NCBI RefSeq assembly: GCF_035046485.1
Contig: NC_085138.1
Span: forward strand, 341,880,263-341,944,262
Source: Aedes albopictus
Taxonomy: Eukaryota; Arthropoda; Insecta; Diptera; Culicidae
Length of the DNA stretch: 64,000 nucleotides
Reading direction: 5' to 3'
The notes under the pieces: model-generated
What the model saw: only the letters and a program-made list of their open reading frames with translations
What the model was told of the DNA's origin: nothing
Databases searched by the model: none
Position numbers and translations under genes: made by a program
Shown here: one piece after another, positions 45,300 through 55,980 of the stretch
Position numbering within the stretch: the stretch's first letter is position 1
Layout: every line of letters starts with the position of its first letter

Positions 45300-46565
45300 T
45301 TCCTGAAGGAATTTCTAAAGAATACCCGGAGGAATTTCTGAATGAATCCCTGGAGGAATTTCTGGAGGAATGCCGGAGGAATTTCTGAATGAATCCCTGG
45401 AGGAATTTCTGGAGGAATGCCGGAGGAATTTCTGGAGGAATCCCCGGAGGAATTCTTGGAGAAATCCCCGGAAGAACTCCTGAAAGAATCCCGGAGGAAC
45501 TCCTGAAGATATCCCCGGAGGAATTCCTGGAGGAATCCCCGGAGGAATTCCTGGAGGAATCCCCGGAGGAATTCCTGGAGGAATTCCCGGAGGAATTCCT
45601 GGAGGAATCCCCGGAGGAATTCCTGGAGGAATCCCCGGAGGAATTCCTGGAGGAATCGCCGGAGGAATTCCTGGAGGAATCGCCGGAGGAATTCCTGGAG
45701 GAATCGCCGGAGGAATTCCTGGAGGAATCGCCGGAGGAATTCCTGGAGGAATCGCCGGAGGAATTCCTGGAGGAATCGCCGGAGGAATTCCTGGAGGAAT
45801 CGCCGGAGGAATTCCTGGAGGAATCGCCGGAGGAATTCCTGGAGGAATCGCCGGAGGAATTCCTGGAGGAATCGCCGGAGGAATTCCTGGAGGAATCGCC
45901 GGAGGAATTCCTGGAGGAATCGCCGGAGGAATTCCTGGAGGAATCGCCGGAGGAATTCCTGGAGGAATCGCCGGAGGAATTCCTGGAGGAATCGCCAGAG
46001 GAATTCCTGGAGGAATCGCCGGAGGAATTCCTGGAGGAATCGCCGGAGGAATTCCTGGAGGAATCGCCGGAGGAATTCCTGGAGGAATCGCCGGAGGAAT
46101 TCCTGGAGGAATCGCCGGAGGAATTCCTGGAGGAATCGCCGGAGGAATTCCTGGAGGAATCGCCGGAGGAACTCCTGGAGGAATCGCCGGAGGAGGAATC
46201 GCCGGAGGAATTCCTGGAGGAATCGCCGGAGGAATTCCTGGAGGAATCGCCGGAGGAATTCCTGGAGGAATCGCCGGAGGAATTCCTGGAGGAATCGCCG
46301 GAGGAATTCCTGGAGGAATCGCCGGAGGAATGCCTGGAGGAATCGCCGGAGGAATTCCTGGAGGAATCGCCGGAGGAATTCCTGGAGGAATCGCCGGAGG
46401 AATTCTTAGACGAATACCCGGAATTCTGGAAGTAATTCCTGGAGGAATTTCTGAAGGAATCCCTGGAGATATCCCTGGAGAAACCCAGGAGGAATTCCTG
46501 GAGGAATCCCCGGAGGAATTCCTGGAGGAATCCCCGGAGGAATTCCTCGAGGAATCCCTGGAGTA
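45300..46565 (+). repeat. 24-bp tandem array, right of the axis
   Basis: The unit is GGAATTCCTGGAGGAATCGC plus CGGA, in more than thirty nearly identical copies between about 45640 and 46400. Flanking units have CCCC in place of the CGCC variant. A 348-residue plus-strand frame (45389-46435) again spells ESPEEFLE repeats and is a by-product of the 24-bp period. One shortened unit lies near 46190-46201. This array is more uniform than its mirror partner and uses a variant base that the left array lacks. Confidence 0.9.
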
Positions 46566-47884
46566 ATTCCCGGAGGTATTTCTGGAGGGATCTCCGGAGG
46601 AATTTTTTAAATAATCACTGGAAGAATTCCTGAAAGTATTCCTGGAGGAATCTACGGCGGAATCCTGGGGGAGTTTCTGGAAAAAAAACCTTGAAGTTTC
46701 TGGAGGAATTCCTGAAAGACTTCCTGGCGGATATCCTGGACAAATTTCTGGAGAAATACTAAAAGGAATTCCTAGAGTAATCCCTGGAGAAATCCCAGAA
46801 GGAATTCGCGGTAAACTTGTTGAAGTAATCCCCGGAGCAATTTACGGAGCACTTTCTGAATCTTCGGAGGAAATCTTGAAAGATTCCTTGAAGTAATCCC
46901 TGAAAAAATCCCCTGATCTCCATAGGATACCTGAAGGAATTCCCATACGATTTTCTGGAGGAATTTCCAAAGCCATTTCTGTAGGAAATTTTGAGCAATC
47001 TCTGGAGGAATATCTGGAAATATTTCTTGAGGAATTCTTGGTGGAATCCCTGGAGAAACTGCGGGGGAATTTGTGGAGAAATTCCTGGAGGGTTTCCTGC
47101 AGGAGTCCCCGGAAGATTTCCTGGAGGAATTCCCAAAAAAATTTCTTGAGGAATCTCGGGAAGAATTCCCAGGAGGAATTCCTGGAGGAATATCTAGAAG
47201 TATTCCTGGAGGAATTTACGACAGAATCTCTGTATGAATTCCTTTGGGAATTTCTGGAGGAATTCCCGGAGGATATCTTGGAAAAAATCCTGTAAGAATT
47301 CCTGGTAGAATTTCCGGAGGAATTTGTGGAAATATTCCAGGATTAATTTCTGGAGGAATTCCTTGAAGTATTACAGAAGAAATTTCTGGACGAATTTTCG
47401 GAGGAATTCCTGAAGTAATCCCCAGAGGAATTCTTGGAGAAAAACCCGGATGAATTTACGGAAAACTTCCTGAAGAAATCCTCGGAGGAATTCCTTGAGG
47501 AATCCCCGGAAGCAGTACTGGTGGAAATCCCGAGGATTTCCTGGGGGAATTTTTGCAGGAAATTCTGAAAATCTGCAGGGGAATTCCTGGAAGAATCCCC
47601 GGAGAATTCCTTGCGGAATCTTTGGAGGATTTTTTTTAGGAATCCCCGGAGAATTCCCTCGAGCAATCTTCGGAGGAATTTGTGGAAGAATCTCCTTAGG
47701 AATTTCTTGTGGAAACCCTGGAGGATTTCCTGGAGAAATTCTCGGAGGAATTTATGCAGAAATTTCCGTAGCAATCTCCGGAGAACATCCTGGAGGAATC
47801 CCCGGAGGAATTCTTGGAAGTATCCTCGAGGAATTATTTTAGGTATCTCCGGAGGATTTCCTGGAGGGATCTCCGGAGGAATTT

Positions 47885-48172
47885 GTGCCGAAATTTCCGG
47901 AAGAATCCCCGAAGGAGTTCCTTGAGGATTCTTCGGTGGAATTTCTGGAGGAATCTCCCTTGGAATCCCCGAAGGATTTTCTTGAGGAATCTCCGGAGAA
48001 TTTGTTGAAGCGATCCCTGGAGGAATTTATGCCGAAATTTTCGGAAGAATCCCCGAAGGAGTTCCTTGAGGATTCTTCGGTGGAATTTCTGGAGGATTCT
48101 CCTTGGAATCCCAGGAAGATTTCCTTGAGGAATCTCCGGAGAATTTGCTGAAGCAATCCCTGGAGGAATTTG
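47885..48172 (+). repeat. 144-bp tandem duplication in the right arm
   Basis: Two units of 144 bp (six times 24), 47885-48028 and 48029-48172, differ at a few positions. The mirrored left arm has one copy (in 40560-40705). This explains the ~142-base offset between the inner and outer mirrored coordinates. Confidence 0.75.
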
Positions 48173-48548
48173 TGCAGGCATTTCCGGAGGAATCCCCGGT
48201 GGAATTCCAGGAAGAACCTCCGGAGGAATTTCTGGAAGAACCTCCCTTGGAATTCCCGAAGAGTATTTCTTGGCGGCATCTACGGAGGCATTCCTGGAGG
48301 AATTCCCGAGGTACACCACTAGCAACTCTCGAAACACTTCTTCAGGGAAACCCGATGGAGCTACTCAAGTAATTTCCGAAGGAATTTCCGAAGGAACTCC
48401 CAATGGAACTCCTAAAGTAATTTTCAATGGAATTACTGGAAAACCTGAAGCAACTCTCAAAAAAATAAAAATTCGTTCAGATAATCCCGATGGAGCACCT
48501 CAAGAAATTCCAGAAGGAACTCCTAGAGGAACTCACGATGCAAGAATT

Positions 48549-48872
48549 GGGTTCTTTAGTGGTATCCAGATTATTTCATAATCAGATTCTCCGCCCAAAA
48601 ATTGGTCGAAATCCAAAATTTCATAATTTTTGGAGTCCCGGAACTATTTTTAAAATGCATTTAAAGTTTGTATGGGGAATTTTTTTTGTTCGGGTCGAAC
48701 TGTCATTTTAACGATTGAACTGTCATTCTATCCACGAAAATTAAAACTGTTTTGTTAATTTAACCATCAAAACAAAGGTATTGCAATCCAATAAAATCAC
48801 GTTATACTCAGAAAAATGAGCTCTTTCGATTAGGCTATAGAAAATAGCAATATTTTATTCACTAAACAACCC
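48549..48872. mobile_element. AATT-flanked MITE in the minisatellite, copy 2
   Basis: The ends GGGTTCTTTAGTG and CACTAAACAACCC are inverted copies with one mismatch. AATT flanks both (48545-48548 and 48873-48876). It interrupts the right arm of the giant foldback and shares interior sequence, inverted, with 35622-35968. No counterpart exists at the mirrored place in the left arm, so it inserted after the foldback formed. Confidence 0.75.
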
Positions 48873-50892
48873 AATTCTTCCCTTTCAAGAATTCCTACAA
48901 AAAGTCCTTTAAGGATCCCCTCCAGAAACTCTTTCAGGAATTCTTATCGGAATTACTGAATCCTGAATCCTGAAGGAAATCCCATAAGGCATTCTCAATT
49001 CCAGTTGGAATTTATTGAGGAATCCCAAATGGAATTCCTTGATCAATCCCAGATAGAACTTCTGGAAGAATCTCCGAAGGAATATGTGGAGAAATCTCCG
49101 AAGGAATTCCCGGAGAAATCCCTAAAAGAATTCCTGGAGAAACTTGCGTAGGACTTCTTGAAGGAATCTTCGGAGGAATCCCCGAAAGAATTCTTGGAGG
49201 AACCTTCGATGGAATTTGTATAAGAATCTCCGAAGGAATTCTAAGAAGAATCTCCAACGGAATCCACGAAAGAATTCTTGAAGATATTTCCGATCGAAAA
49301 AAAAAAATTCCTGGAGGAATCCACGAAGAATTTCCGAAGGAACTACTGGAGGAATTTTAGATAGAAGCCCTGAAGGAATTCTCGATGGACTTTTCTGGCG
49401 GAATTTCCACTAGAACACGTGCAGTAATTCCCAATTGAATTTCTGGGAGAATTCCTAATGAAACTTAAAAAAACACAATGGAACTCCTCCGATGTGTTTT
49501 GTGGAGAACTTCCCGACGGGGAACTTTTTAGGAAACTTATGAAATAATTGTGAATGAACTACTGGATAAATTCCCGAAAACACTTTTGAAAAGAAAAAAG
49601 TCCTTTAGAAATTCCTGGTGAATTTCTTGAGAGATCTTCCAAATAAATTTCCTAAAGATCTGTTGAAGAAATTTTCGAAGAATCTCCTGGAAGAATTCCC
49701 GAACGAATTTCTGAAGAAACTGTGATGGAAATGCTGGAGGTATCCCGAATGGAATTCCTGGAGGAACTGCTAGGAATTTTTAGAAGATTTTTCGATGCAG
49801 CTCCTGGAGGAATTTACGATGGAACTCCTGGAGAAATTACCGATGAAACTTTTGAAGAAATTCCCAAAGAAACTCCTGGGGGATGTTCCAAGGAAATTCT
49901 GTAGTAATTGTTGAGAGAACTACTGGAGAAACACGCAAAGAAACTGAAAAAAGCCTGAAACAGCTCCTGTAAAAATTCTTCAGGAATTTACTAAAACCAT
50001 TTCCTAAAGAACTGTTTGAGACATTCTTCAAGAAACTCCTTGAAGAATTCCTGCAGCAATTGCTAGAGGAATCTCCGACAGAACTCCCAATAGAATTCCT
50101 AGAGGATTTATTAAAGGAATTTCTGGAGGAATTCCCAATGGACTTTCTGAAGGGATGCTTAATTTAACTCTGGGAAAATTTTCAATGGAAGTCCTGTTGG
50201 AATTCCCAATGGATTTCCTGGAGGAATTCTCTATGGAACTCCTAGAGGAATTCGCGATGGAACTCCTGGGGGATTTTTTAAGAAACTTCTAAAGTAGTTG
50301 TTGAAGGCACTGCATGATAAATTCCCGAGAAACCTTTGAAAGCAAGAATCCTGAATAATCTGGAGAAAATTTTGAGGGAACGTCTGAAGAAATTTACTAA
50401 AGAAGTGTTGATAAAATTCTCAAAGAAACTCCTGAACCTGAACTAGAAGGAATTCATTCCGGGAGAGTGAAATTCATTACGGAGTTCCCAACTCTTGTGG
50501 ATGTTTCGAAGCGTCGTCCGGAGGAAATACAAATGGTATTTCTGGAGGAATCCACAAATTAAAAACAGAGAATTCCTACTAAAAGAGTCCCGGTAAGGTT
50601 TCCTGTTATGAGAAGTCCATAAAAAATTTCTGCCGGAACAATCACAGAACAAGTTCCTTCTCACAATCACTGCGGCAGAAAAGTTTATGAAGCACCGCAC
50701 CATCAGCGATCGGTTTCCGGATGAAATTTCACAATTTTCGCAAAAAAACCATGATAATATTGACCACACTAGCGGCTGCTACGAATCGAACATTCAATTC
50801 CAGATTCTGATAATGATTTTTGCAGTCCGGCTGCAAAAATCTGATTTCATTGTTGATTCCGATTGAGATTCCATATCCGCGAATAAATCCCA

Positions 50893-51035
50893 TCACCAAT
50901 GTAAACAAACGCACGACGCAACGCAGCATTGTGGGCTGTCTTTGCGTTAACGCATCCGTCTGCGTTTTAGTACAATGACGGATCCGTTAAAGCTGAAGTC
51001 GAAGTCGAAGTCGACGCAGCATTGTGGCTCCCGCT
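50893..51035 (-). repeat. Right cap of the giant foldback
   Basis: This is the inverted counterpart of 37767-37980. It ends with GAAGTCGACGCAGCATTGTG then GCTCCCGCT. It contains two further GCAGCATTGTG/CAACGCAGC words. It is about 70 bases shorter than the left cap. Confidence 0.7.
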
Positions 51036-52326
51036 TTAGAAGGATACCGAAGTCGACAAAATTGTTCAACAGGTTTAGAAAAAAGGTTGAAACTCAGCTT
51101 CGAAATTAGACCGCTAGGTGGTATTATTGCCAAAAATGATAAAGTTTTTGTATCTTGAAATCCAAAATAGCTAGAAGGATGGGGTCTTCGGCAAACTTGT
51201 TCAACTGAATCAGAGCTTGCTAACTGTGGTGATTTTGGTTTCAAATTCGTCGGCTAGATGGGCGATTAGTGTCAAAAACTTACACACTACTGAACTTCGA
51301 GACTTTGAATACTATTCAATGAATAGCCAGATTTGAGTGTAGAATTAGCAACTAGTTAAAATACACATAAATAAAAAAAAAAAAAAAAAAAAAAAGAATA
51401 GCCAGAAGAATGAAGTCTTCAGCGAAAGTGATCAGCAGGTGAAGAGTTATCTGACCATGGTGCTTTGGGTTCGGAATTCGCCCGCTAGGTGGGTATAGTA
51501 TGGTGCACGGTGTCTCCCGTTACCATCTAGTACTCATCCTGCTGAAAAACTTTGTCATTTTCTCTTTGGCTTCTCTTCCAAATTATCGGGATCTAATGGC
51601 ATCCGTTGAATGAAGTACATGAAGTATGTGGAATATGTTGGTATCCCAAGACATTCCGGAATCACTCCGGGACCAAATGGACCAAGTGCTTTTGCCCTCT
51701 AGAACCTCAAACTAGAATTTCTCGGGATGTTGTGGAAATTGCATCAAAATCCATAGAAAAAACAAATGATTCACACGCATTTTTTATGGTTTGTCGAAGT
51801 AGGAAAAGGTACGTTTGGCTGGATGAAAGTTAATATTCATAGAAAATTTCAGGATAAACGCAATTTCACACAAATAAACTGACAGGATTCTTGAACAACC
51901 GATCAATAAAATATGTAAAAACTACTATCCACATTACCTCGTTGGATTTTCGATCGAAACTTCTTACCATCGTTGCAACTGAAATTACTGAAAAAACCCT
52001 CAAGTAATGTGGCCTATTCTATTCTACTGAAGATTTGTTTCTCCTTGCAGCGAACACACACCAAGCAACGTTTGGAAAGAATTCCTTGTATATCTTTCGA
52101 AGAAATTTCTCGAGGACCCATTCGCCGAATTTCTACTGCAACCGTTGAAAGTTTTCCCTATAAAATTCTAGAGAAAGTGATCCGGTATTGACAGTGTTTA
52201 CGGCAAAATTTATGTTGATTTTTTAGTAAAACAACTAAAATCTACAGACACAATCTCAAAATAAAAGTTCAATTCTTAGGAAGTATTTCCTAGAGAAATT
52301 TATAGTGAAAATTGTTGATTTACGAC
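51036..52326. other. Spacer with decayed repeat and unassigned frames
   Basis: About 51090-51290 and 51390-51500 contain GACCGCTAGGTGG and GTCTTCGGCAAA-type blocks also seen near 30270-30400 and 37330-37440. Frames at 51606-51833 and 51973-52191 show no domain. No gene is called. Confidence 0.4.
51332..51395 (+). mobile_element. Short poly(A) retroposon
   Basis: An insert of 64 bases ends in an A-rich tail of more than 20 As. A perfect 11-bp duplication GAATAGCCAGA flanks it (51321-51331 and 51396-51406). It is a severely 5'-truncated LINE or processed RNA; the 40 non-A bases are too short to name it. Confidence 0.8.
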
Positions 52327-52495
52327 CCCATAGTTCAGAAACCACGTAGTTTTTGGGGGGGGGGAGAGTTGGTTGTCTGGTCAAAGTGTGCGCTCCATAC
52401 AAATTTCAAAATGTGTGTACGGTCAAAAGTCTACGAGGGGGGAAGGGGGCTCTGAGATTTCCAAATGTTGGTCTACGTGGTTTATGAACAGCTCC
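52327..52495. mobile_element. PIF/Harbinger-type MITE, copy 2 (decayed)
   Basis: This is a decayed copy of the element at 1747-1912, sharing AAACCACGTAG, the G-rich block, CTCCATACAAATTTCAAAA, AAAAGTCTACGAGGGGG and GTCTACGTGGTTTATGAACA. The left terminus is mutated and the TTA duplication is not visible. Confidence 0.75.
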
Positions 52496-54464
52496 TATCT
52501 CGGAGAAATAAATGACAAAATTTTTAAAACATTCGGCAAAATTCGTTACTGTCTGGAAAAAAAAACCTCGATGCAATCGAAGAAGTACAGAAAATATGGT
52601 GAAGTTGCAAACAGACGAAATTCCAAAGGAACTTATGTACTCTTTATAATTTTAGATTAAACTTTTCTGAATAATTTTTAAAATTATTGTCATTTAAAAA
52701 ATCTTGATTTACTTTATAAATTAAAGAGAGCTTACGAAAAACTCCGAGGAATTATAATTTTTTTTTTTAAATTCATTTTTATCCAAAATCCAAAAAAATC
52801 AGAAGAAAATCTATCAGTTTTTTAGAGTAAATTCTGACAGAATTTCAATGAATGAAATTTTTGTGAGTTTTTCTGTTTATAAAAGGAATATATCGGTTCC
52901 TTTGAACATTTTAAGGGAGAATCTTGAAAGCACCTAACAAGGACTCTGGAGAAATATGACTATGAAATTTCGTAAAAGCTCCAGAAAAATACCTAAAAAA
53001 AAATCATGAAAATAACACACAGCTTATCCCAATAATTTCATCTAAACTGAGCACAACTCTAGTGCAGCGATTAAAACTCATTCCTTCCCAAGCAACACTA
53101 CTTGTTTCAAAGCCAGTAACAGCAACCTTAGTGCAATTTATTCACTGTCCGTATTATAGATGATAGAATTGCTTCTTCTTTGAAACCCAAAAAGCGCAGA
53201 TTCTGAATCGTTATGCAACTTGAATGAGAGGGAATGATAAAAAAAAATGGAAAAAAGATTTTGTCCAGACTCGAACCATGGACACCAGGAGTATTAAATA
53301 CTCACCTTACATACCACACCAAACGCTCTGTGAGAAAATTGCTGCTCAACACACCATAAAAGCTACTGAAGTTACACTTGTTACTTCATTGCGCTTTCTT
53401 TGTCACAAGCTAAAAAACTGTTAAAAGTGAAAAGACGCGTTAATTTTTTGCAGCATATTGGAACATAGTACATTTAATGCGAGCTGACTGTTTTATCACT
53501 TGTGAGGAATATGTAAGCTCCACCTTCACGAATCGATGTCAAACACGATGTATTTAATGATTTCTATGAAACAAAGCCGAAACTTTACGAAATTCGGAGT
53601 TCAAATGCAACACAATTGACAAGATGGAAGTTCCGTATGCTTTCAGCAACTCATTTAGACCAAAGCATAGAAAGCCACATTTTGGAAGATGTTGAAGGTA
53701 CTGCTTGGGTTCCACGTTTGGGACTAGTATTCAGTCCTAAGCTTGCAAAGGCGTTTTAAATGAAACTTAAAACATTTCGGAAGCCAGGGTGACGAGCCAA
53801 TCACAGATTTTCAACTAAATGCTACAAGATAAAAAAAAGTTAATATGTGAAAAGGCAAATAATTAAAACATCTGTATTGACATTTATCGTAACAAACCAT
53901 TGAATATTTGGTAAATTGGTAAACATGAATATTTGAACTGACTATGTCATATATAGGGTGCCTGTACCAGTTATCGCATTACTTAAGGAAAAGTGTTTCT
54001 ACAAAAATAAGAAGAAAACCGACGAATGTTGTCGATATGTCAAATAATAACTTAGTTTTCATACTTTACAGGAAAAATATAGAATCTAATCCAAATCCAC
54101 TTTTAGTATTCATTACGGCGTATGCCGATGACAGGAACTCTGTACCAGTTATGGACTCATTTCTTAATTTCGGTTCCAATTCGCACTATTAACATGTATG
54201 CATTTCTTATGGCTACTGGTACACTATGGCGAAATAAGGTGCAAGAAAGCCGAAAAGTTAAGGAAAATGATTTATTTCTATCATAATTTGAGCAAATTGT
54301 GAAGTTTGTGAAGTTTGAATGATTGCAATCATCTTTTGTGAACGGGATCTGTTGTTCACAATTTTTTTCTTGTTGATTTGCATCATTAAAAGTTGGAAAT
54401 CTGATATGGCATATTCGAGGTACTAGCCATAACTGGTATACTGAGCCTATTAGATTTTTTAAAT
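52496..54464. other. AT-rich spacer, nothing recognised
   Basis: Short frames (52373-52660, 53224-53424, 53944-54192) show no recognisable domain. No terminal repeats were identified. Confidence 0.4.
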
Positions 54465-54466
54465 TA

Positions 54467-54658
54467 GGGTGACGAAGGGTATTCTCGGCAGGTTTGTTCT
54501 CTTCGTCATGGGGGGTTTTTGTGGGCCGAATTACCTGAAATTTGGGCATATAACTCAGCTTGGTTGGGAAGGATTTGAGGCCAACTCTGAGATCTACAGG
54601 TTTCAAAAAACCCCTCATGACGAAGAGAACAAAACTGCCGAAAATACGTAAGTTCCCC
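54467..54658 (-). mobile_element. GGGGAACTTACG MITE, copy D
   Basis: This copy is inverted relative to A-C: the left end reads GGGTGACGAAGGG and the right end CGTAAGTTCCCC. TA flanks both (54465-54466 and 54659-54660). CTCTTCGTCATGGGGGGTTT on the left pairs with AACCCCTCATGACGAAGAG on the right. Confidence 0.85.
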
Positions 54659-54660
54659 TA

Positions 54661-55980
54661 TATGGCTCACCAATAAATTACATCCTCATGGAACGTGAAA
54701 CATTCGAAATCTGCTGTTTCTCTGTATTTTTTCTCTACACGTGCGAAACGATAACGGCCTTTGGCACTCGAAAACAATTTTGTTTTTCGATTTGCTAGAG
54801 AATTATTTGGTTGGAAATTCATTTGAAAGCTTCACAAAACACATCAGAAGTTTTGATAGTTCTGCAATCGGAGACGAATCATCTTACAACCCGCTACAAA
54901 TATCCTTTTCTTCTTTTCTGGCTTTATATTGTATGAGTAGTTCTAGTCACTGAGAGCTTTCCTTTCTAATTAAGTAACAGTATCTGAATATATTGATTTT
55001 ATCAAACGACTACAATACTTTTCCGCGCCTTACGATTCCATAAGATAACCCCAAACTGTAAACTAGATCAGAAATCGATAGCGAATCACTTCATGTCGGT
55101 CCGCATCACGTACATGTTTCTAAACATAAACAGACAGAGAGCATCATCGTCAGAAACTGGTGCGGTGCGGTACGGTGTGGTTCCATGAGTTGTAGAGGTG
55201 GAGGAGTCTAAAAATAACGGGGCTCGATCGTCGTCAGCCAGCGCCCTGCTATGTAAGAAAACTGCACTCTGCTGCATAGCGTTCCAGCCAGGTTGTAGGT
55301 ATCCGTAGGAGAATGTAGTGCACTGCTGCAGTTGAGTTGGGAGACGCAACTGTGTCCTTGATGGAATCTGCAATAGGTACTTGAAACACGGTGCATTTGG
55401 AATGACGGTATGGCAAGCAAATGTAGTGACGTAATTTGGATATCGGTTTCTTCGGATGGAAGACATTTTTCGATCTGAAATAGATCTGATTAAGACTATA
55501 GGATGTGAAGCATCAATTCTAGATACTCGCTTATTTCTGCATCAAAGCAAGATTGCTTCATAATTTTAATTTTAAAGAAAAAGGCCAAGACTTTAAATAA
55601 AAGATCTCACTGGATATCTTTAGAATCCCTCTGTTTTTTTTTTTCAATCCAGTGAAATCCTTATTAATTAGGCAATTAATAATGATAAGTGTTTGAAGTA
55701 AACAGCAACATTTTCTAGGTATGATAGGTTTTACGAAAGTAGACAAAAACATAGAACATTGATGAGAAGGTCAATGGTAATATTAGATTGTTTAATATAA
55801 AGGAAAAAATAAAACAAAAATAAAAAATATAACAAAAATAAAAAAAGAATAAAAAAAAATTAAATACAAACCAATATATTTTGATGTAATATCAACACCA
55901 TATTTAGGTCTTGTAAAGTTAATTGATCAAATACACATTTTGATCGTTGGTACTCTACTTCTATTCGGGTATTAAAAACT
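54661..55980. other. Low-repeat sequence and A-rich low complexity
   Basis: About 55080-55460 is GC-richer, with overlapping minus-strand frames (126 and 70 residues) that I cannot assign. About 55798-55870 is an A-rich AAAATAAAA low-complexity stretch. No gene is called. Confidence 0.35.

Larger units (their letters stand above)
37766..51035. mobile_element. Giant 13.3 kb foldback of minisatellite arms
   Basis: Both ends carry the same inverted cap starting AGCGGGAGCCACAATGCTGC. Inside, 40816-41247 is an inverted copy (about 90%) of 47343-47774, 40048 onward mirrors back from 48543, and 43260-43480 mirrors 46800-47030. The axis is near 45.3 kb, where unit orientation flips. Subtracting the LTR element and an 84-bp insert, the left arm is about 5.75 kb, as is the right. 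The arms are made of GAATTCCTCC-type units. No transposase is seen. The layout recalls Foldback elements, but the whole may also be a segmental inverted duplication. No target duplication was found at the ends. Confidence 0.75.

Noticed and set aside
43778..46435. Two long repetitive frames (470 and 348 residues) as protein-coding genes
   Set aside because: The 24-bp unit keeps several frames open on both strands. There is no unique domain, plausible promoter or exon structure, and the same unit fills surrounding non-coding DNA.
45300..46565. CRISPR-like array
   Set aside because: The units are directly adjacent 24-mers with no variable spacers, in a eukaryotic context. It is a minisatellite.
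35618..48876. The two AATT-flanked MITEs as mirrored partners of the giant foldback
   Set aside because: Their coordinate sum does not fit the axis, and 35.6 kb lies outside the left cap at 37.77 kb. They are independent insertions.
50443..50929. Overlapping minus-strand frames (108 and 66 residues) near the right cap as a captured host gene
   Set aside because: The composition is less repetitive than the arrays, but I see no domain and no partner in the left arm at the mirrored place. Not enough to call.
37330..51290. Extension of the giant foldback beyond its caps
   Set aside because: The GGCAAAGTTGTTCA-type sequences at about 37340 and 51190 are in the same orientation, not inverted, so they are dispersed copies rather than arm sequence.
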